Source of the DNA: Channa striata
Taxonomy: Eukaryota; Chordata; Actinopteri; Anabantiformes; Channidae
Reading direction: 5' to 3'
DNA length: 64,000 nucleotides
Assembly (NCBI GenBank): GCA_033026295.1
Contig: CM065168.1
Coordinates: 30,579,226 to 30,643,225 of the forward strand
Shown here: in pieces, positions 1-14,400 of the stretch
How positions within the stretch are numbered: position 1 is the stretch's first letter
Layout of the letters: each line of letters begins with the position of its first letter
The notes under the pieces: generated by a model
The model's input: the letters and a program-made list of their open reading frames with translations, nothing else
Told to the model about the DNA's origin: nothing
Database searches by the model: none
Made by a program: the position numbers and the translations under genes

Positions 1-389
1 CAACAAAAACTGCACTGCAATTTATTCAAAGACACTTACATTGGGTTGTGTTGAACTGTACATCTCTACCTAACAAAGTGGCCAGTGAGTTGCAAAAAAA
101 AAAAAAGATATTTTCAAGTATTCTAAATAAAATGGTCCTGGAGTGTGGTCTGATGTCAAAAGTCGAGAATTTCAACAAATACAAAATTTCTAAACTAATT
201 AAACACAGTCATGATCTTTTATGTCTTTATTGAACCCACGCAACACTAGAGTTCTGATGTCACTTATCATCAAATGGAATCACATAGCGTCCAACAAAAT
301 GAGAATGGTAGTGAGGTTTAGAATTCGCTTGATTTATAAAAATACTAAAAACAGTGTCAGTGTACTATTCACAATCAGCATCAGCTGAT

Positions 390-1010
390 ATGAGACATGC
401 CTTGCAAAATAAAGCTCTCAGATGACCTACAATCAAGAGTTGTTGATTTGCATGCTGCTGGAAAGGGTTACAAAGTAATCTCGAAGACTTCAGTTGTTCA
501 TCAGCCCACAGTTTAACATATTGTCTATAAATGAAGATGGTGTGGCACTGAAACTACTATCTATATACACTCACTGGCCACTTTATTAGGTGCACGTGTA
601 TAATCTAATACAATCCAGTACAGCAGCTATGTTATAAATTCTATTTTTACAATGTCAAAAACTGTCAAAAAGGTGTGTTTATTATTAAGGTCATAGTTGG
701 TGGTGGAGTTGTATTGTAGTGCATAATATAAAAAAATGGTTCTAATGTTTTGGGCAACCTATAAAAAGCGAATGAGGGGGCAACTAAAAACTTGAAGGAT
801 CTGTAGAGCGGGTTAACATCTCTGTGAGTCAACTACAGCAAACACTGAACAGGCACGGTACTCGTAGCAGGAAACCATGGAGGAAGCCATTGCTCTCCAA
901 AAACAACATTGCAGCATGCTTCACATTTGCCAAAGACCACCTTGACACTCCACAACACTACTGTCTTGTGGACAGATGAAACAAAGTTAGAAGGACACAA
1001 AAAAAAGTAC
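390..1010 (+). mobile_element. Degenerate Tc1-like transposon relic
   Basis: Broken plus-strand reading frames resemble Tc1-family transposase. Around 408-510 the reading contains a helix-turn-helix-like stretch (VVDLHAAGKGYKVISK). Around 808-990 it gives NRHGTRSRKPWRKPLLSKNN and then FAKDHLDTP, followed by a damaged WTDETK-like stretch. Stops and frameshifts are frequent, so it is inactive. A stretch at 570-600 (actcactggccactttattagg) resembles the end of another common fish repeat, probably nested here. The relic lies inside an intron of the kinase gene on the other strand. Confidence 0.75.
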
Positions 1011-1210
1011 CGCACACCAACATTATCCCAACAGTAAAGTATCGTATATAGTATCTGAATCACAAATTTGCCTAAATAGCTGAACTAGGATCTACTCAGA
1101 ATGGCAGCATGCAGACAAAATGATTAGGCACAAAAATTAAACAATACACCAAAAAACTGGCTGAAGGTGCTGACTAAAGTTCTGATTGCACTTAAAAAAA
1201 TGCTTCTGAC

Positions 1211-1651
1211 CTTGGAATCATATGCCGACTGCTGGATGACCTCTGGAGCCATCCAGAATGGCGTTCCCACGAAGGTTTCCCTTTTGATCTGTGTGTCTGT
1301 CAGCTGCCCGGCCACCCCGAAATCAGCCAGCTTCACTTGACCATGCTCTGATAGCAGGACGTTGGCAGCTACAGAAAATTATTAACATTATTAATCCTGA
1401 TGCTGATTAAATGTTATGGGCTTGTACCTTGCACTTCCTGGGTGAAAAACGGTGATTTCCCCATGAATGCAAATAAATCATATAGTTAGGTGCATTAAAA
1501 AACTGATTGAACAATGATTCAAAGTTTTTCGCATACCACACCGTATATGAAATGAAACACTCAAGATGTAAGCAAAGTCAAGACCTTCAGCTTTAATTCA
1601 AGAGGTTTGCCAAAAAATTGGCATTAACCATTCAGGATTTACAGCCATTTC

Positions 1652-1697
<46 letters not shown>

Positions 1698-3706
1698 TTT
1701 GTTGCTTCATAGGAAATGGATTTCCATTAAGTCTGGAACCTATGGACATGACCAAATGCCGGTTTTTATCCCTAGGTGCTTTTCCAGGCCTTTCGTGCAG
1801 GTTTCTTCCACTGCTGGTTGTTTTGCATTCTGTCCAAAGCAAGCTAAAAACCTGCTCTATTGGGTTGTAACCAGGTGACTGAATTTGCAAATGAACAATA
1901 TCCCCCACCACCATATCATGGGATGTTGCTTTTCTTCCCTATACTTTCTCATCCCATCATTTTAGTACATGATAATCTTGGCTGCATTATTCTAGAACTA
2001 GTCAGGCTATTCTATTTATTGGTGTTTTCTGACAAAGTCTGGCTTTTCTGCTCTTGAGTGTTACCAGTCGTTTGCACCTTGTGAAGGCTCTGGATCATAT
2101 TTATAAAGTGGTCTTTTTGACTGTAGACACTCCTGCCACCTCAAGAGCCTTCTTGACTTGGATTGATATTGTGAAATGGTTCCTCTTCACCATAAACAGA
2201 ATTCTGTGGTCATATACTTGAGTTTTCTTCCATGGTCTTCTGAGCCATTATTTTGTTGTAAAGCTACAGCTTAATTTCTTATTTTTAAGAAGGTTGTAAA
2301 CAGTTGTTTTGGCCACCCTCAACATTTTTGGTGGGTTTGGTGATGACCCTGTTCACTTGCATAGACACCTCTATATACATCATGCTCACAGTTCCAGTGA
2401 GGAGCTACCAAATACCACCTTCAGGCATTTTATCTGCTTGATTAGTCACAGAGTCAAGAAGGAACAGGCCACACCTGGCCATACAACTGCTTGTCAACCT
2501 TATATTCCATTAGTTATGAGCCACCAAATATAGGGCTGTTTGTATTCAATTGGCTGTAATTCCCAAATGGTTAATGCCACCCTTTGGTCTACCCCATAAA
2601 TGAGAGATTTTACTCCGCTCACATCTTATTCCCAACTCACTAACTATAAAGATATATAAACCACAATAAAAGCAAATAATGTCGCTCTGTATCAGTAGAC
2701 AACTAAGCAGTGGTTAAAGAGGGATTGTTAATTTTCTACTTTCCTCCTAAGATTCTACTGAATTAGTTTTTCTTGCACTAAAATATTTCTCTGCTTCTGG
2801 CTAAAGAAAATACTCCAAATGACCATGTTCTTCTATAGAACATCTCCAGATAATATCTTCTGAACTTAAAACTCCTTCAAATGAAATCACTGAAGAAAAA
2901 CATATGCATGCATGTTCTCCCCAAGCTAGAATAATGGAAAGGAAGTTAATAATTGGTAAAGCTGCCCCTTAATATATAATGTTGTAAGCTGTGTATTATA
3001 ATCATATAATCATAAACAGTATATCAAAATAGATGTAACAATACAGTGCATACATGTATAACCACAGGAGGAGGTATAGAGAAACTGTATCTGCATATAC
3101 AGATGATTTGTCATTTTGCTTTCAGTCTATTCATTCTTGTTTATTTCTGTGGTTCAGATTTGTTGTATACCAGTGGCTATTTTGACACTACAACTACATG
3201 AACTCGGGGGAGGCAAAGTCACAAATTATACACGGCCTGACCTTAAATGTAGGGTTAGGTTAGGTTAGGTTCACTGTGGTGTAGAAAGAAGCTAGTATGA
3301 CTAAAAGCAGAATGACTTTGGTATCTTCAAGCAGATCCAGAGACTGTACAGTTCTGACAGAAAGCCAGTTACAAACTGGAGAAGATTGATTGAAGAAGAT
3401 TTCCAGTATCAGTTGTAGGAACTGTAGGATCTATAAGTTTATAAGACCCATTTTAGACATAAGAAACCCCAGATCTTCCAGCCTTTGCTTCAGCTTTGTC
3501 AAATCCCCAATAAGTCCTCGATATGATCTACAAATTCACACTTTGTCCTGACAGGCAGGCAGGCAGCACTGTGATGAGTCACATCCATACCTTTGATGTC
3601 TCTGTGGATTTTCTTCTCAGAGTGGAGGTAGTCCAGTCCCTTAAGGATTTCCTTTAACATGGTGGCAATCTGAGACTCATCAAACGGACCCGCCCGCAGC
3701 TGTGTG

Positions 3707-3769
<63 letters not shown>

Positions 3770-5318
3770 ACAAACACACACAAACACACACAAACACACA
3801 CAAACACACCAAAACGATGACACAGACATAAAACATTCACTAATATGAAGAAGGCTCTACATAGGAACACAAACAGCATAAACACACCCTGGTTAGTCAC
3901 ATTCAGGACAAGACTGAACATAGAAAGTTAGGCAAGGACACCACAGGATGAAAACTACTGTGGTTTATTTTATATATACACCAATTCTTAAAAAAAATAA
4001 ATAAAAAATAGTCTTAATGTCAAAGCTTGTTTTAATTCAAGTGAAGGTTTGTGTCAGTTTTTGGTGGATTTTAATTTGAAAAACAATGTGAATCATTAAG
4101 AATAAATACCCACTGCACATAGAGTAACAGAGTCTATCCAAGAATTATTCTGACTGCACGAGGTCATTTTTGAAAATGTAGCATTATAACAGCCATTTGA
4201 TTTATAGAAAGTTAGAGTTTTTGAAATGTTTTTTTGGCATCTAATTTTCCTAAGCACTGAATACAAACAAAGAAAGAAAATAATTACTATTAGAATGGGT
4301 TTTAACACTTACCAAATCAAGTGCTGAACCCCCACCGAGATACTCCATGATGATCCATAGTTTGCTGCCCTAAAAAAAACATGCAAGTCAAATAGCAGAC
4401 AAATTTAGTATTTTCTGTTCATTTTCACAAACATCTAAAAGTTGTTTTGGTACACAACTGTAATAAACACCAGTGTCTCCTTTGAAAGACACTAGTTGAA
4501 AACAGGTTTTGACAAAAATCTACTTAACAGAATGGAAATATTGTTGTACTGTCGTACCTTCAGGTAGGAGCCGTAGTACTTGGTAATGTAGGGACTGTCA
4601 CATTGACTGAGTACCGTGATCTCCTGCTGGATGTCCTCAATCTCGTCCTCAGCCTCTTCGAGATCAATGGTCTTTATGGCAACAACACTCTGAGTACGAT
4701 TATCGATACCTTTAAACACCTACAAGAGGAAGAATAATACGTAATTTAAATAAATTGGTGAGTGAAGGATTAGAAGAGGTCAAAGATGGTGAAAAGAAGA
4801 CAAAGACAGAATATATTTATAAACAGAGTCCCTATCTGAACTGGATATTCGGTATTAGCACCAATCTGGGCATTTTTTTAAAGGACGGGGTATTGGCAAA
4901 AATAATGCCAATACAATCTGATCCTTTCTATCATGAATTCAAATGTGTTTTGTCTCTGCCTTGTAGTTTCACAGCACTGCTGCTCTCTTTCACATTACCT
5001 CTACAGTGCAGCATTCTGTTTCTGAAATTAATGTGTGACTATAGAAAGGTTTTTATACAAACTAGAGTGTAAATTTGAGTTCAGACAATGATTCACTAAA
5101 CTCTGACTATCATTACCAAATGGCAGCATTCCAACATTCAGCAGTAGCTTCTTGTTTCCATCCAGTACTGATGTTCTGCGATTACACTACCTCTGATTTT
5201 TTCAGCTGTTTAACACTATATCTATGAGTAACTAACTTTCTGTAGCCTCTGTCTGTGAAACAAAATAGTTTTTGTGAGACACTAACAAATTAAAAAAAAA
5301 AATGAGGAAAGAATGAAT

Positions 5319-5356
<38 letters not shown>

Positions 5357-6456
5357 CACACAAACCTACCTCTCCAAAAGATCCCTTTCCAATTCGATCC
5401 AACTTGGTAAACAACTCCTCTGGATCTATCTGAGTACTCTAAAGAGAGGAGACAAGAAAAAAATAAGTATTTTAATAGTAGCTTTCATCCATCCTTTCAC
5501 TATCTGTAACTTCTTGCCCGGTTCAGGACTGGGGGGGAGGTGGACCCTATCCCAGCTGTCATTGGGCGAGGGGCAGGGTACACTCCAGACAGGTCAACAG
5601 TCCAACTCAGGGCCAACACAGAGAGACATACACAGACAGACGGCCATTCACACTCACACTGACCTCGACAGGCAATTTAGAGTCAGCAATTAACCTAACA
5701 TGCGTTTCTTTGGACTGTGGGGGAAAACTGGTGTTCCCTGAGGAAACCCACAAAAGCATGGAGAGAACATGCAAACTCTATACAGAAAAGCCACAGCTGG
5801 CTGGGGAATTGAACCAGGGACCTTCTAGCTTATGTTAACTGTGTGTAAATCTGAATAAGTTAGAAATCTCCTACACAATATTTTATTTCATCTACCCACT
5901 GAACTTATTTTAAGAACACGAGTGTACATGTATAGATAATGTTAGAGTATAGTAGTCTACGAGTAAAGCTACTTACATGTTGCTTTGGTTGAAACCACTG
6001 ACAGTCGTAACCAAAGACTATAAAATTTTTATTGAAGATACTATGATTATACATTTTATATACATTATGAACACAATTGTATAATAAGAAAATCTCAACC
6101 TTAGTGGGTGCAAAATGTATGCAATGGTATTATGTAGCTTTCACTTTTACACTAAAGCCTTATAACGCATGAGTGACATTCCTTTGTTCCCCTTTGGTGC
6201 CCATGTGCATCGGTGTCAGGTGATTACAAGTTTATTTTGTTAATGGAAACAAATATGTAAAGCAAACGAAAGGAACATAGATAAACCTTTAATTATTGCA
6301 CAAATGACCTCCACAAATGTTTCATATTCCCAGTGACTCTTCTGTGCACACAAGGTTTTGCAATATGACGGCAATGTTGTCACTACAGACACACACAAGC
6401 GCAAGCCATAAAACTCAGAAGGAAACAAGCATGACAGTTAAAGATAACAGGAACTG

Positions 6457-6527
<71 letters not shown>

Positions 6528-8390
6528 ACACACAGACACACAGCTGCCTGGCCACACACCATACTTATCTCCGTTGCTTCCCACTGACTTACAGTCATTT
6601 CCTAAACTGTACACTCTTTGTTACTGCTGAGGTTGTAAAAACTCAAAGGCAGAACTTTTACAGGAATATGCATCAACGTGAAGGGTGGAATTTTTTCCCC
6701 ACATTTAAACAGTGAGCAACACATTAACATCTTAAAAGTGACTAGTGGGGATTAGACACAACCGTTTTTGTTTGTGCTGAGTTATAGGGTGGTGCAAGAC
6801 GAAAGCCCAGAAAAAAAAGCTGTTAACAAAACTAGCAACAATAAAATTCATAAAGAGCAGTTATGAAAAGTCAATTTTAAAGAAAGATGCCATTACGCTC
6901 ACTTCACTCATTCTACCTAATACTGTGTTGGTTAAATTCCATTCAAAGTATTATTTAGGCATCAACTAAATTGTTAACACTTAACCCAAAACTATATATT
7001 TCTATCAAATATATAGCTTGTTATTTCTCAGACTATGTAGCTACTTACACTTAGCCAAAGGTTATTTCCTCGTGAAATACACAATCGTTTCTGTCACTTT
7101 GATATTTGAAAAGATAGAAAAAGAGGTTGTGAGCTATGCTTAACTCCATTATCCATCTGATCCTATAATGTCATATTTAGGCAGGTGGTTACTAAGCTAG
7201 CCTATTGGACAGCGGCATGTAAACATCATACAGCAACAGTATTGTGAACAGAAGGTTTCCATAACTTGCAGTAAAAGGCATGCATCTAGTTTTAGCTGAA
7301 AAGTTTAACAAATCAATATTATTGTGGATCTGCATCAGTGCTTTATCTCCATCATTGATTAATCTCAGGATTTTGTCAACAAACCCAGTTTATCCATAAA
7401 ATATGCCCATTCCCAGAAAATGCCCATAACTTGTAGAACTTCCTGTTGTACAAGCTGACATTTTCTAAGCTTTAAGGGCAAAACTTAATAATACTCTGTT
7501 GACTCGTATGTATGACTACATAAAGTATGAAGTCCTGACGTTTGACAAGCTAAATGTTTGACATGTGTTATTGTTAATTAATTGTTGTTGCTTACTGTAT
7601 AACAAAACCAACAGAGTGAATAACTGCAGTAAAGCAGCTTTGCTGCAAGGTTAAATTGAGAAGAAGAGAAAAAAAACATGCTCATGACTTGTTCTTTTAC
7701 TCCTCAGATTTGTTTCAAAGAAAATGTGAAAAACACACCCAAAGAAGTGTATATTATTGTGATGTTGGTTGAATTTCCTCTCTGAACTAAAAAAAGGAAC
7801 AGTCACCAGTCACAACACACATGCACACACAGTACCCACAGCGTCGCCACACCCAGTCAGCAAATACAGTGGTTACGGTCTAATGATACTTTTAGCCTGG
7901 AACAGAAAGATGAAGAGAAAATGAATTACAACAAGAGGAGAGACTGCGCATACAGAGGACATAAAGAGACATAATACAAAATAACACAGGACAATAACAC
8001 AGGAATCACTGTGTAACTCAATACAATACAAAAGCTTGCTTGGTCTTTACAATTCTTGTCCTACATATAATATATTAAAGCAGCCATATATAATCTCGAA
8101 AAAAAAAAAACAATGTCTCCTACATTATATAAAAAGAAGAAATGTGCTTTTAGAACCTTTCATGGACAGTTTGCTGGCACCTTTAGCACACAAAGAAAAA
8201 AACTTGAACATACTTTCAGCGTTATTAGTTAAAGTGCATATCATACACTTCCTCAACGTTACATGTCATAACACTGTCTTTCACGTCTTTTCGATTTGAG
8301 GAAAACATCTGCAGAATACCCTGAAATAATCTTTATAAGATTGCAAAAGAATAATTGATACTATGATAGAACATTTATACTTTCATCTTT

Positions 8391-8428
<38 letters not shown>

Positions 8429-11400
8429 TCCAAAGAAAATGTAGCCACCTGCTTCATGATTCACCTCGAGCTAATAAGGAAGTGAAGTGCAGATGTGCAC
8501 TCTGTTTAGATATAACTTATGACGTAATAATTTGATAACCACAGTGGGGCTTTCCCCAGAAGGTGAGAGACTATGTACACATTCTTTCAGCCTACTTTTT
8601 AATTCAAATAGACAAAACTGTTTGATTGCAGATTATAAAAATCACTCTCTTTTAGTCATACACGAAAAAAGTTAATTTTTGGTTTCTGTATAGTAAGCAA
8701 AAGGTGCTTCTTTACAATACAATCTTTGAGATGTCTCTATTTTTTTCTTATAACCTCCATTAAAATTTAGTTTGTAGAGTTACCAATGTGTAAATGTAGA
8801 GAATGGCATCAAAGTCTAGTGGATTTAAATTGTTAGCCACAAGGGGAGGCTGTCAATGGCATTTCTTCCTCGTGAACCTTTGCTTTTCCAATAAGACAAA
8901 CAAAAGTCACAGCAACACCTGAAAAAAATATATAGTTGAGCCTCACTGTAGGATTGCATATTGTGTAGGTCTAGCAATAACTTTTGACCATGTGCACAAC
9001 CAAAACCAAATCAATGCTATATGTTGCAAGTGTCAATGACAAGGGACGACTTCCCATAGCTGCTTAAAAATACTAACACCTTGTGTTACTGAAAATGTCA
9101 TGCATTTTATCGAAAAAAGCACCAGCAGCAAATTAGTGGTTAAACACCACTTTGCCGACCTGCTTAGCTTTCTGTTTTCGCCAAAGCCAAATACAACCTA
9201 TAGGCAACAGCCAAATGGTAAGAATTGACAATTACACATATTACAGATATCTCGCTAAGCATGTCAGTTACAATGCAGTAGCATCTGCTCTGCCTCCAAC
9301 AGGACACGAGCAGTGCGAACGGTTAAAATATTATTGACATGCAATCTTATGTAAACAAAGAATGCATCAGGGCTGCCGCATTTGTCATCAGTTCTTCTCA
9401 AACCCAGGAAAAGTGTGAGTATGTTATAATTTACTAGGCAGCTTACTGGTTTTATATTTATACATTTCTGACATTTATCACCTTTTTGATGTTGCAGAGT
9501 GGTTATATTTTTGATGGCGAGAAAAAAAAACCCATTAACTTAATGAAATGCTGCATAAATGCTAATGTTTGGACAGAGGAAGCATAGCAACTCCTTTTAA
9601 GTCAAATGACTAAGGTCCAAGTGCGCTCACAAGTCAATGATGTTAAAGTGCAAGTTGAGTTGCAAATCTAATGATTTTATTATATAGTCTAAAGTCATAA
9701 AATTAAGTCCCCACCTCTGGATTCACTCAAAAGTGGCCTATGTTCTGTTGCATGCATGCTATGGTTGCTTGTCCTACTGTCACTGTTGCCAGAATGAATG
9801 TTTTAATATCTACATTGTGGAAGGTTTTACAACATAGCTTTTTTTATGTATGGTTATTTCCATGAGATTTCTTGTGAATTCTTACTTATGTGAAACTGGA
9901 AAACATTTTATCAGATTACATCCTTGCCAAAATGTAATTTTTACATTTATACATGTAATTTTACATTAGTCTTTTACTGTACGTTTCCTGTACAAAAGAT
10001 TACAAATCCTTCACAGGTTTACACCAAATGCTGTGGACAGTGAGTGTAAACCTGAAAGGCTACACTTTGACCTTTCGGTCTCAGCGTGGAGAAATAACAA
10101 CAGCTGAAAGTCAAAAGAAAGTTAAACATTCAGAGCTGGCTCAATCATTACTGACCATTTGGGCTGTTGTGTTACAATAAATTCCGCAGCCACTTCCACA
10201 CCTGACAAGGAGGACTAAAAACGTCTAAAAAATACCGTGTTACACAGTCAAAAAACAAAGTTAATGTTTCACATCAGATTAAACATTCTTAAAATGACCG
10301 TCAGACCTACAGTCTGGGAATTTTCATTTTACCTAATCAGTTACAGGCATTAAAGGAGAATTACACAAATGTAAACAAACCTACTGCCCAGATTTAAAGA
10401 GGCGTTTCATGTTAATGTTTAACCAAAGACACTATGTCAAAAGAGTGTTATTATGTTGCTCCTGACGATAAATTCTACTTACAGAGATAGTCATGCAGTT
10501 TCATGTGTCTTTCCAGGAAGTATATTGCAAACTTATTAAATACCTATGGATGAGACTATAAGGAGAGAGAAAAGCTTGATGGAAAAACAAAGACCTTTCT
10601 GTCAGCAAAGCAAACATGCTCCGTTTGTGCTGAGATGTGGTGAATATTTTCTTGACTAAATAATTGTCTGGTCCTTAAAATGTCAGAGAAATGTCCACAA
10701 GTTTTGCAGAAGCTAAAATTGTTACTGTCCTTCACCAACAATCCAAAACCAGAGATATTTACTGCAACAGGTAGACTAATTAATAAAGTATTAGTTATAT
10801 CCAATGTATCCTTAATAAAGGATATTTTCTTTCCAAGGAACTGGCAAATATAAATACTTTGTACACAACCAGCATGCTCAGTAATTGTGCGTCATTCACA
10901 TTTCTCTTGGGTTCTGCTTTTATATTTCTAAACAAGGTATTGCACTGGTGTCAATAAAAAGGGAAACATGAATTAAAACTCCTCAATGACACATCATGGT
11001 GAAGTTAAAGTACAATGGACTGTAATGGAGATATGCTTTGAGGAGTCTGGCGACACGGACAGCCAATAGGGAGTGTCTTGACACAAGTTTCACTCAGAGA
11101 CAGTTTACTACCTAAGAGTTTTAAATAAACCAGTGAAAAATCGAATGGCTGCAGTATCCCTTTCTTAATTATTTGCTGAATGTGTTGATCACCTACCAAT
11201 TGTCTCTTGTTGGCTCAATCAAAACGTAGCAAGGCACAAAGAACAAAGAGTTATTAGCAATAGTAAGAGAAACAAGCTTGTGACCAGTGGGTTGCTGGTA
11301 TAAATCAGCGGGACTAAATCTGGTTGGGACTACCAATGTGCCCACTGTGCTGCCCTTGAGCAAAGCCCTTAAAGCAGTTGCTCTAGTGGAGCTGCCCAGT

Positions 11401-14400
11401 AGCCCCAGCTCTGAATGGGGTTTTGTTAGGCAGATTCTAGGTATGAATATGTTGAACTGTTTGAACGTGATAAGGGTGTCCCTGCAAAAGAGATGAGACC
11501 TCACCATGAAACTAAAATACAACAACCACAAAACATTATATACAACATTGTTCTGAGAACTGAGAGGCTGGATACATCATACACAGGTCTAATTCATTTT
11601 CTGTCATGCTAAATGCCTGCAGCTGTGGGTCAGGTTAGCAGATACTTTGGTAGCTTGGTATCCAGAAGTATCTAAACCTAAACAGCAAAGCAAACAAGAG
11701 TTTATTGAGATTGAAGGAATTACTTATGAAATGTAGAATGTGGACCACAAACAACATGTGAGACAAGGCTTACCTTAAATATAACCACAGAAAATAAACA
11801 TGAAAAAGTGGAACTTGTTTAACTTAACCACAGCTGCTCCATTTTGCATTCTGGCAACAAAATCCCACGGATGTGTGCTAACATTTCTTATAGACCAATA
11901 TTTCATGCATAGTCTCTTACATTACAGCAAATTTCATACTGCATTACAAAGAGTCTGAATTGAAGCAAATGAGAAACGACTGATAAGAGGCAGGTTAACG
12001 TCAGAGTTTCATGAGCTGGCTTTTAAAGGTCACTGAGCTCTAGCCTGTTCGGTCCAACATGCAAACATCCAGCTGTCCAGAAAAACTTGGCTAAGCGTAT
12101 GGAAACTCTGTGTCATTTAATGTGTGGGGGGTGTGGGGGTACATGTTTTCACTAGCTGGTGTCCAAATATTCATAAAAAAAAACAAAAAACAAAACAAAC
12201 AAAAAGAAATCAAAATTTAGTATTAGAGGTCAAAGGTGACAGCTGTTGGAGGAGGAAGTACAAACCACATCTTCAAAAACAACCTTTGTAAAGAGTATCA
12301 TGTGAAAATCACTCTAACGTTTCCCGTTTTTATAAACTTAAAAACCACGTCTGCTGAATCACCCTACATGTCACAAGCATTGTGAGGTTTAATGGGATAT
12401 AATTTGGGTGCACGCGTCACCCCTCATGTCACCTCTGCAAGCCTCAGTAAGTTATCTTATGACTTAAAAATTACGCAATTTCTGATACATCTAGTATCCA
12501 ACTTATTTTACCAAATAGCTTATGTTTCCAATACCAAAAGCAAGAACCATTTTCCCCCAGCCTGACATCACACCCCCTTCCAGTCTAGTGTCACACTAAA
12601 GCTATGCTCAAAACTACTTGTTACTTCTTTGGACAAGTTTTGGTCTAGGTAAATTGAAATGTTAAAAAAAAAAAAAAAAAAAGACTTGTCCACCATAATC
12701 AGACTTTCCAAGCTGTTTGCTGGTGGCTGATTTTTTCACCTAGAAACACATAAACATACAAGTGTAGTGTGTATTTTTAGATTCAGTCTGTTGGAGAGTG
12801 ATTATGTCATAATGCCATGCCTGGCAGTGAAAATTCAAGCACTGAAAAGGTGCAGTCATAAAAATTACAGAGCGCAGACGAAGGGAACACTCCCTGTTGT
12901 TTGATCAAGCCCATCTCTGGGGACACGCCTACAGATGGCTTCCCCGAAATGTGTGCCACAATTGAAGCAACCTGTGCTTGTAGTGTACGTAAGAATCAGG
13001 CTGATTTATTGCAGAAAGGTTCAACACAAAGTGTGGGAAAGTTAGGATCAGTCTAATGATTTGATCCCCTGCAGGAGTTAAAGTTTGCCAACAAGACAGG
13101 AAGTGCTTGCTTTTCTGTTTATCTTCATTTAGAGGTTATTCAAAAAACATCAACTCTGAAGTCTGTAGAGATTCAGCATCTTGCTTAAAATAAATACAAA
13201 TAAAAAAACTCTGAACTGTCTTTAATTTGTTGTATTGAATAGGTCATCTTTAGAAAAAACCCTTATTTGAATCTTTTTTTTTGTTTGTTTAGTCAATATG
13301 TCATATCCCTTAACACTGACTCTAAGGTTTCTCGACTGTTAACAGTAAGCGTTTCACGCATTATGTATCGACCAAATTATTGGTTGGTTCGCTGGATGGA
13401 GGCAGCAACACTACCCACTCCACCACCATGCTGCCGCAGATTTATTAATAATGCAAAAATGCATGCTCTCTGCAAATTGATGCCAAATGCACAAAAAACA
13501 CTTGTGAACATTGTTCAACAACATTTAGTTCCAGTGAATGATAATTGTTCTCCAGTGAGACAAAACTAACAATGATTTACCAAGTGTTATTAAACCATTT
13601 TTTTCAGATTTTTGATCATTGAAAATAATTCTATGGGTTTACAATAAATGACCAGCCCATTGCCAATCAAACAATAAAAGTAATAAAACTACATCATATC
13701 AGCTGAGTCATATCAGCATTTAGGACAACGCCTAACATGCTTTTCAGAAGCAGGTTTCTCAATAAAACCATCATGTATATGTGCTCGATGATAATAAATG
13801 TTCTTCTCCTTTTAAATTAGCAAGTATTTTGGTTTCTGCTTCCTTTAAAAAGGAACCACTGGAGCTATGAAGCAGCAGCATTTTTGCCTTGTGAGCTGCT
13901 GAAAGTAGAATTAAACTAGTATTTTCTGATTAGTGACAAACATGCAGAGCTACTCAAAATGCCAAACAAGACCGAGGGGAACCCATAGAAATTTCTGTTA
14001 TGAAGATAAGCAACGTTTCCAGCAGTGGATCTTTACACCAACACTGGAATACACTACCCTTGGATTATCACAATCCACAATCCATCAATTCAGTTACTAA
14101 AAGCCATTATAAACAACTGGAGAATTCACTATTATTCACCATCATTATGCTAGTATTTGGACACTGACATTGAGTTTCTTTCTCTGAACTTAGTTAATTA
14201 TCTGTTTGGCAGAACATTACCTAAGAACATTTTAGTTAATCAACTGATGGCTTTAGTCAGTGATATTTAATAGAGCATGATATGTATAGTTTCAAAATAA
14301 AGTTAAATAAAAATAAAAATAATCTTAAAGGTGTAGCTATATTGAATGTTAGAATTTAACTTATCCTGACACTAGGAAAGAATGCATTCTTATTTCATGA

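Noticed and set aside
3499..3921. Long minus-strand frame rich in Val-Cys next to the kinase exon
   Set aside because: The Val-Cys part translates the TG repeat in the intron; only 3591-3699 is exon.
13940..14120. Possible third transposase relic near atgccaaacaagaccgag
   Set aside because: Only a few residues look like a Tc1 start and no downstream catalytic motif follows; too weak to call.
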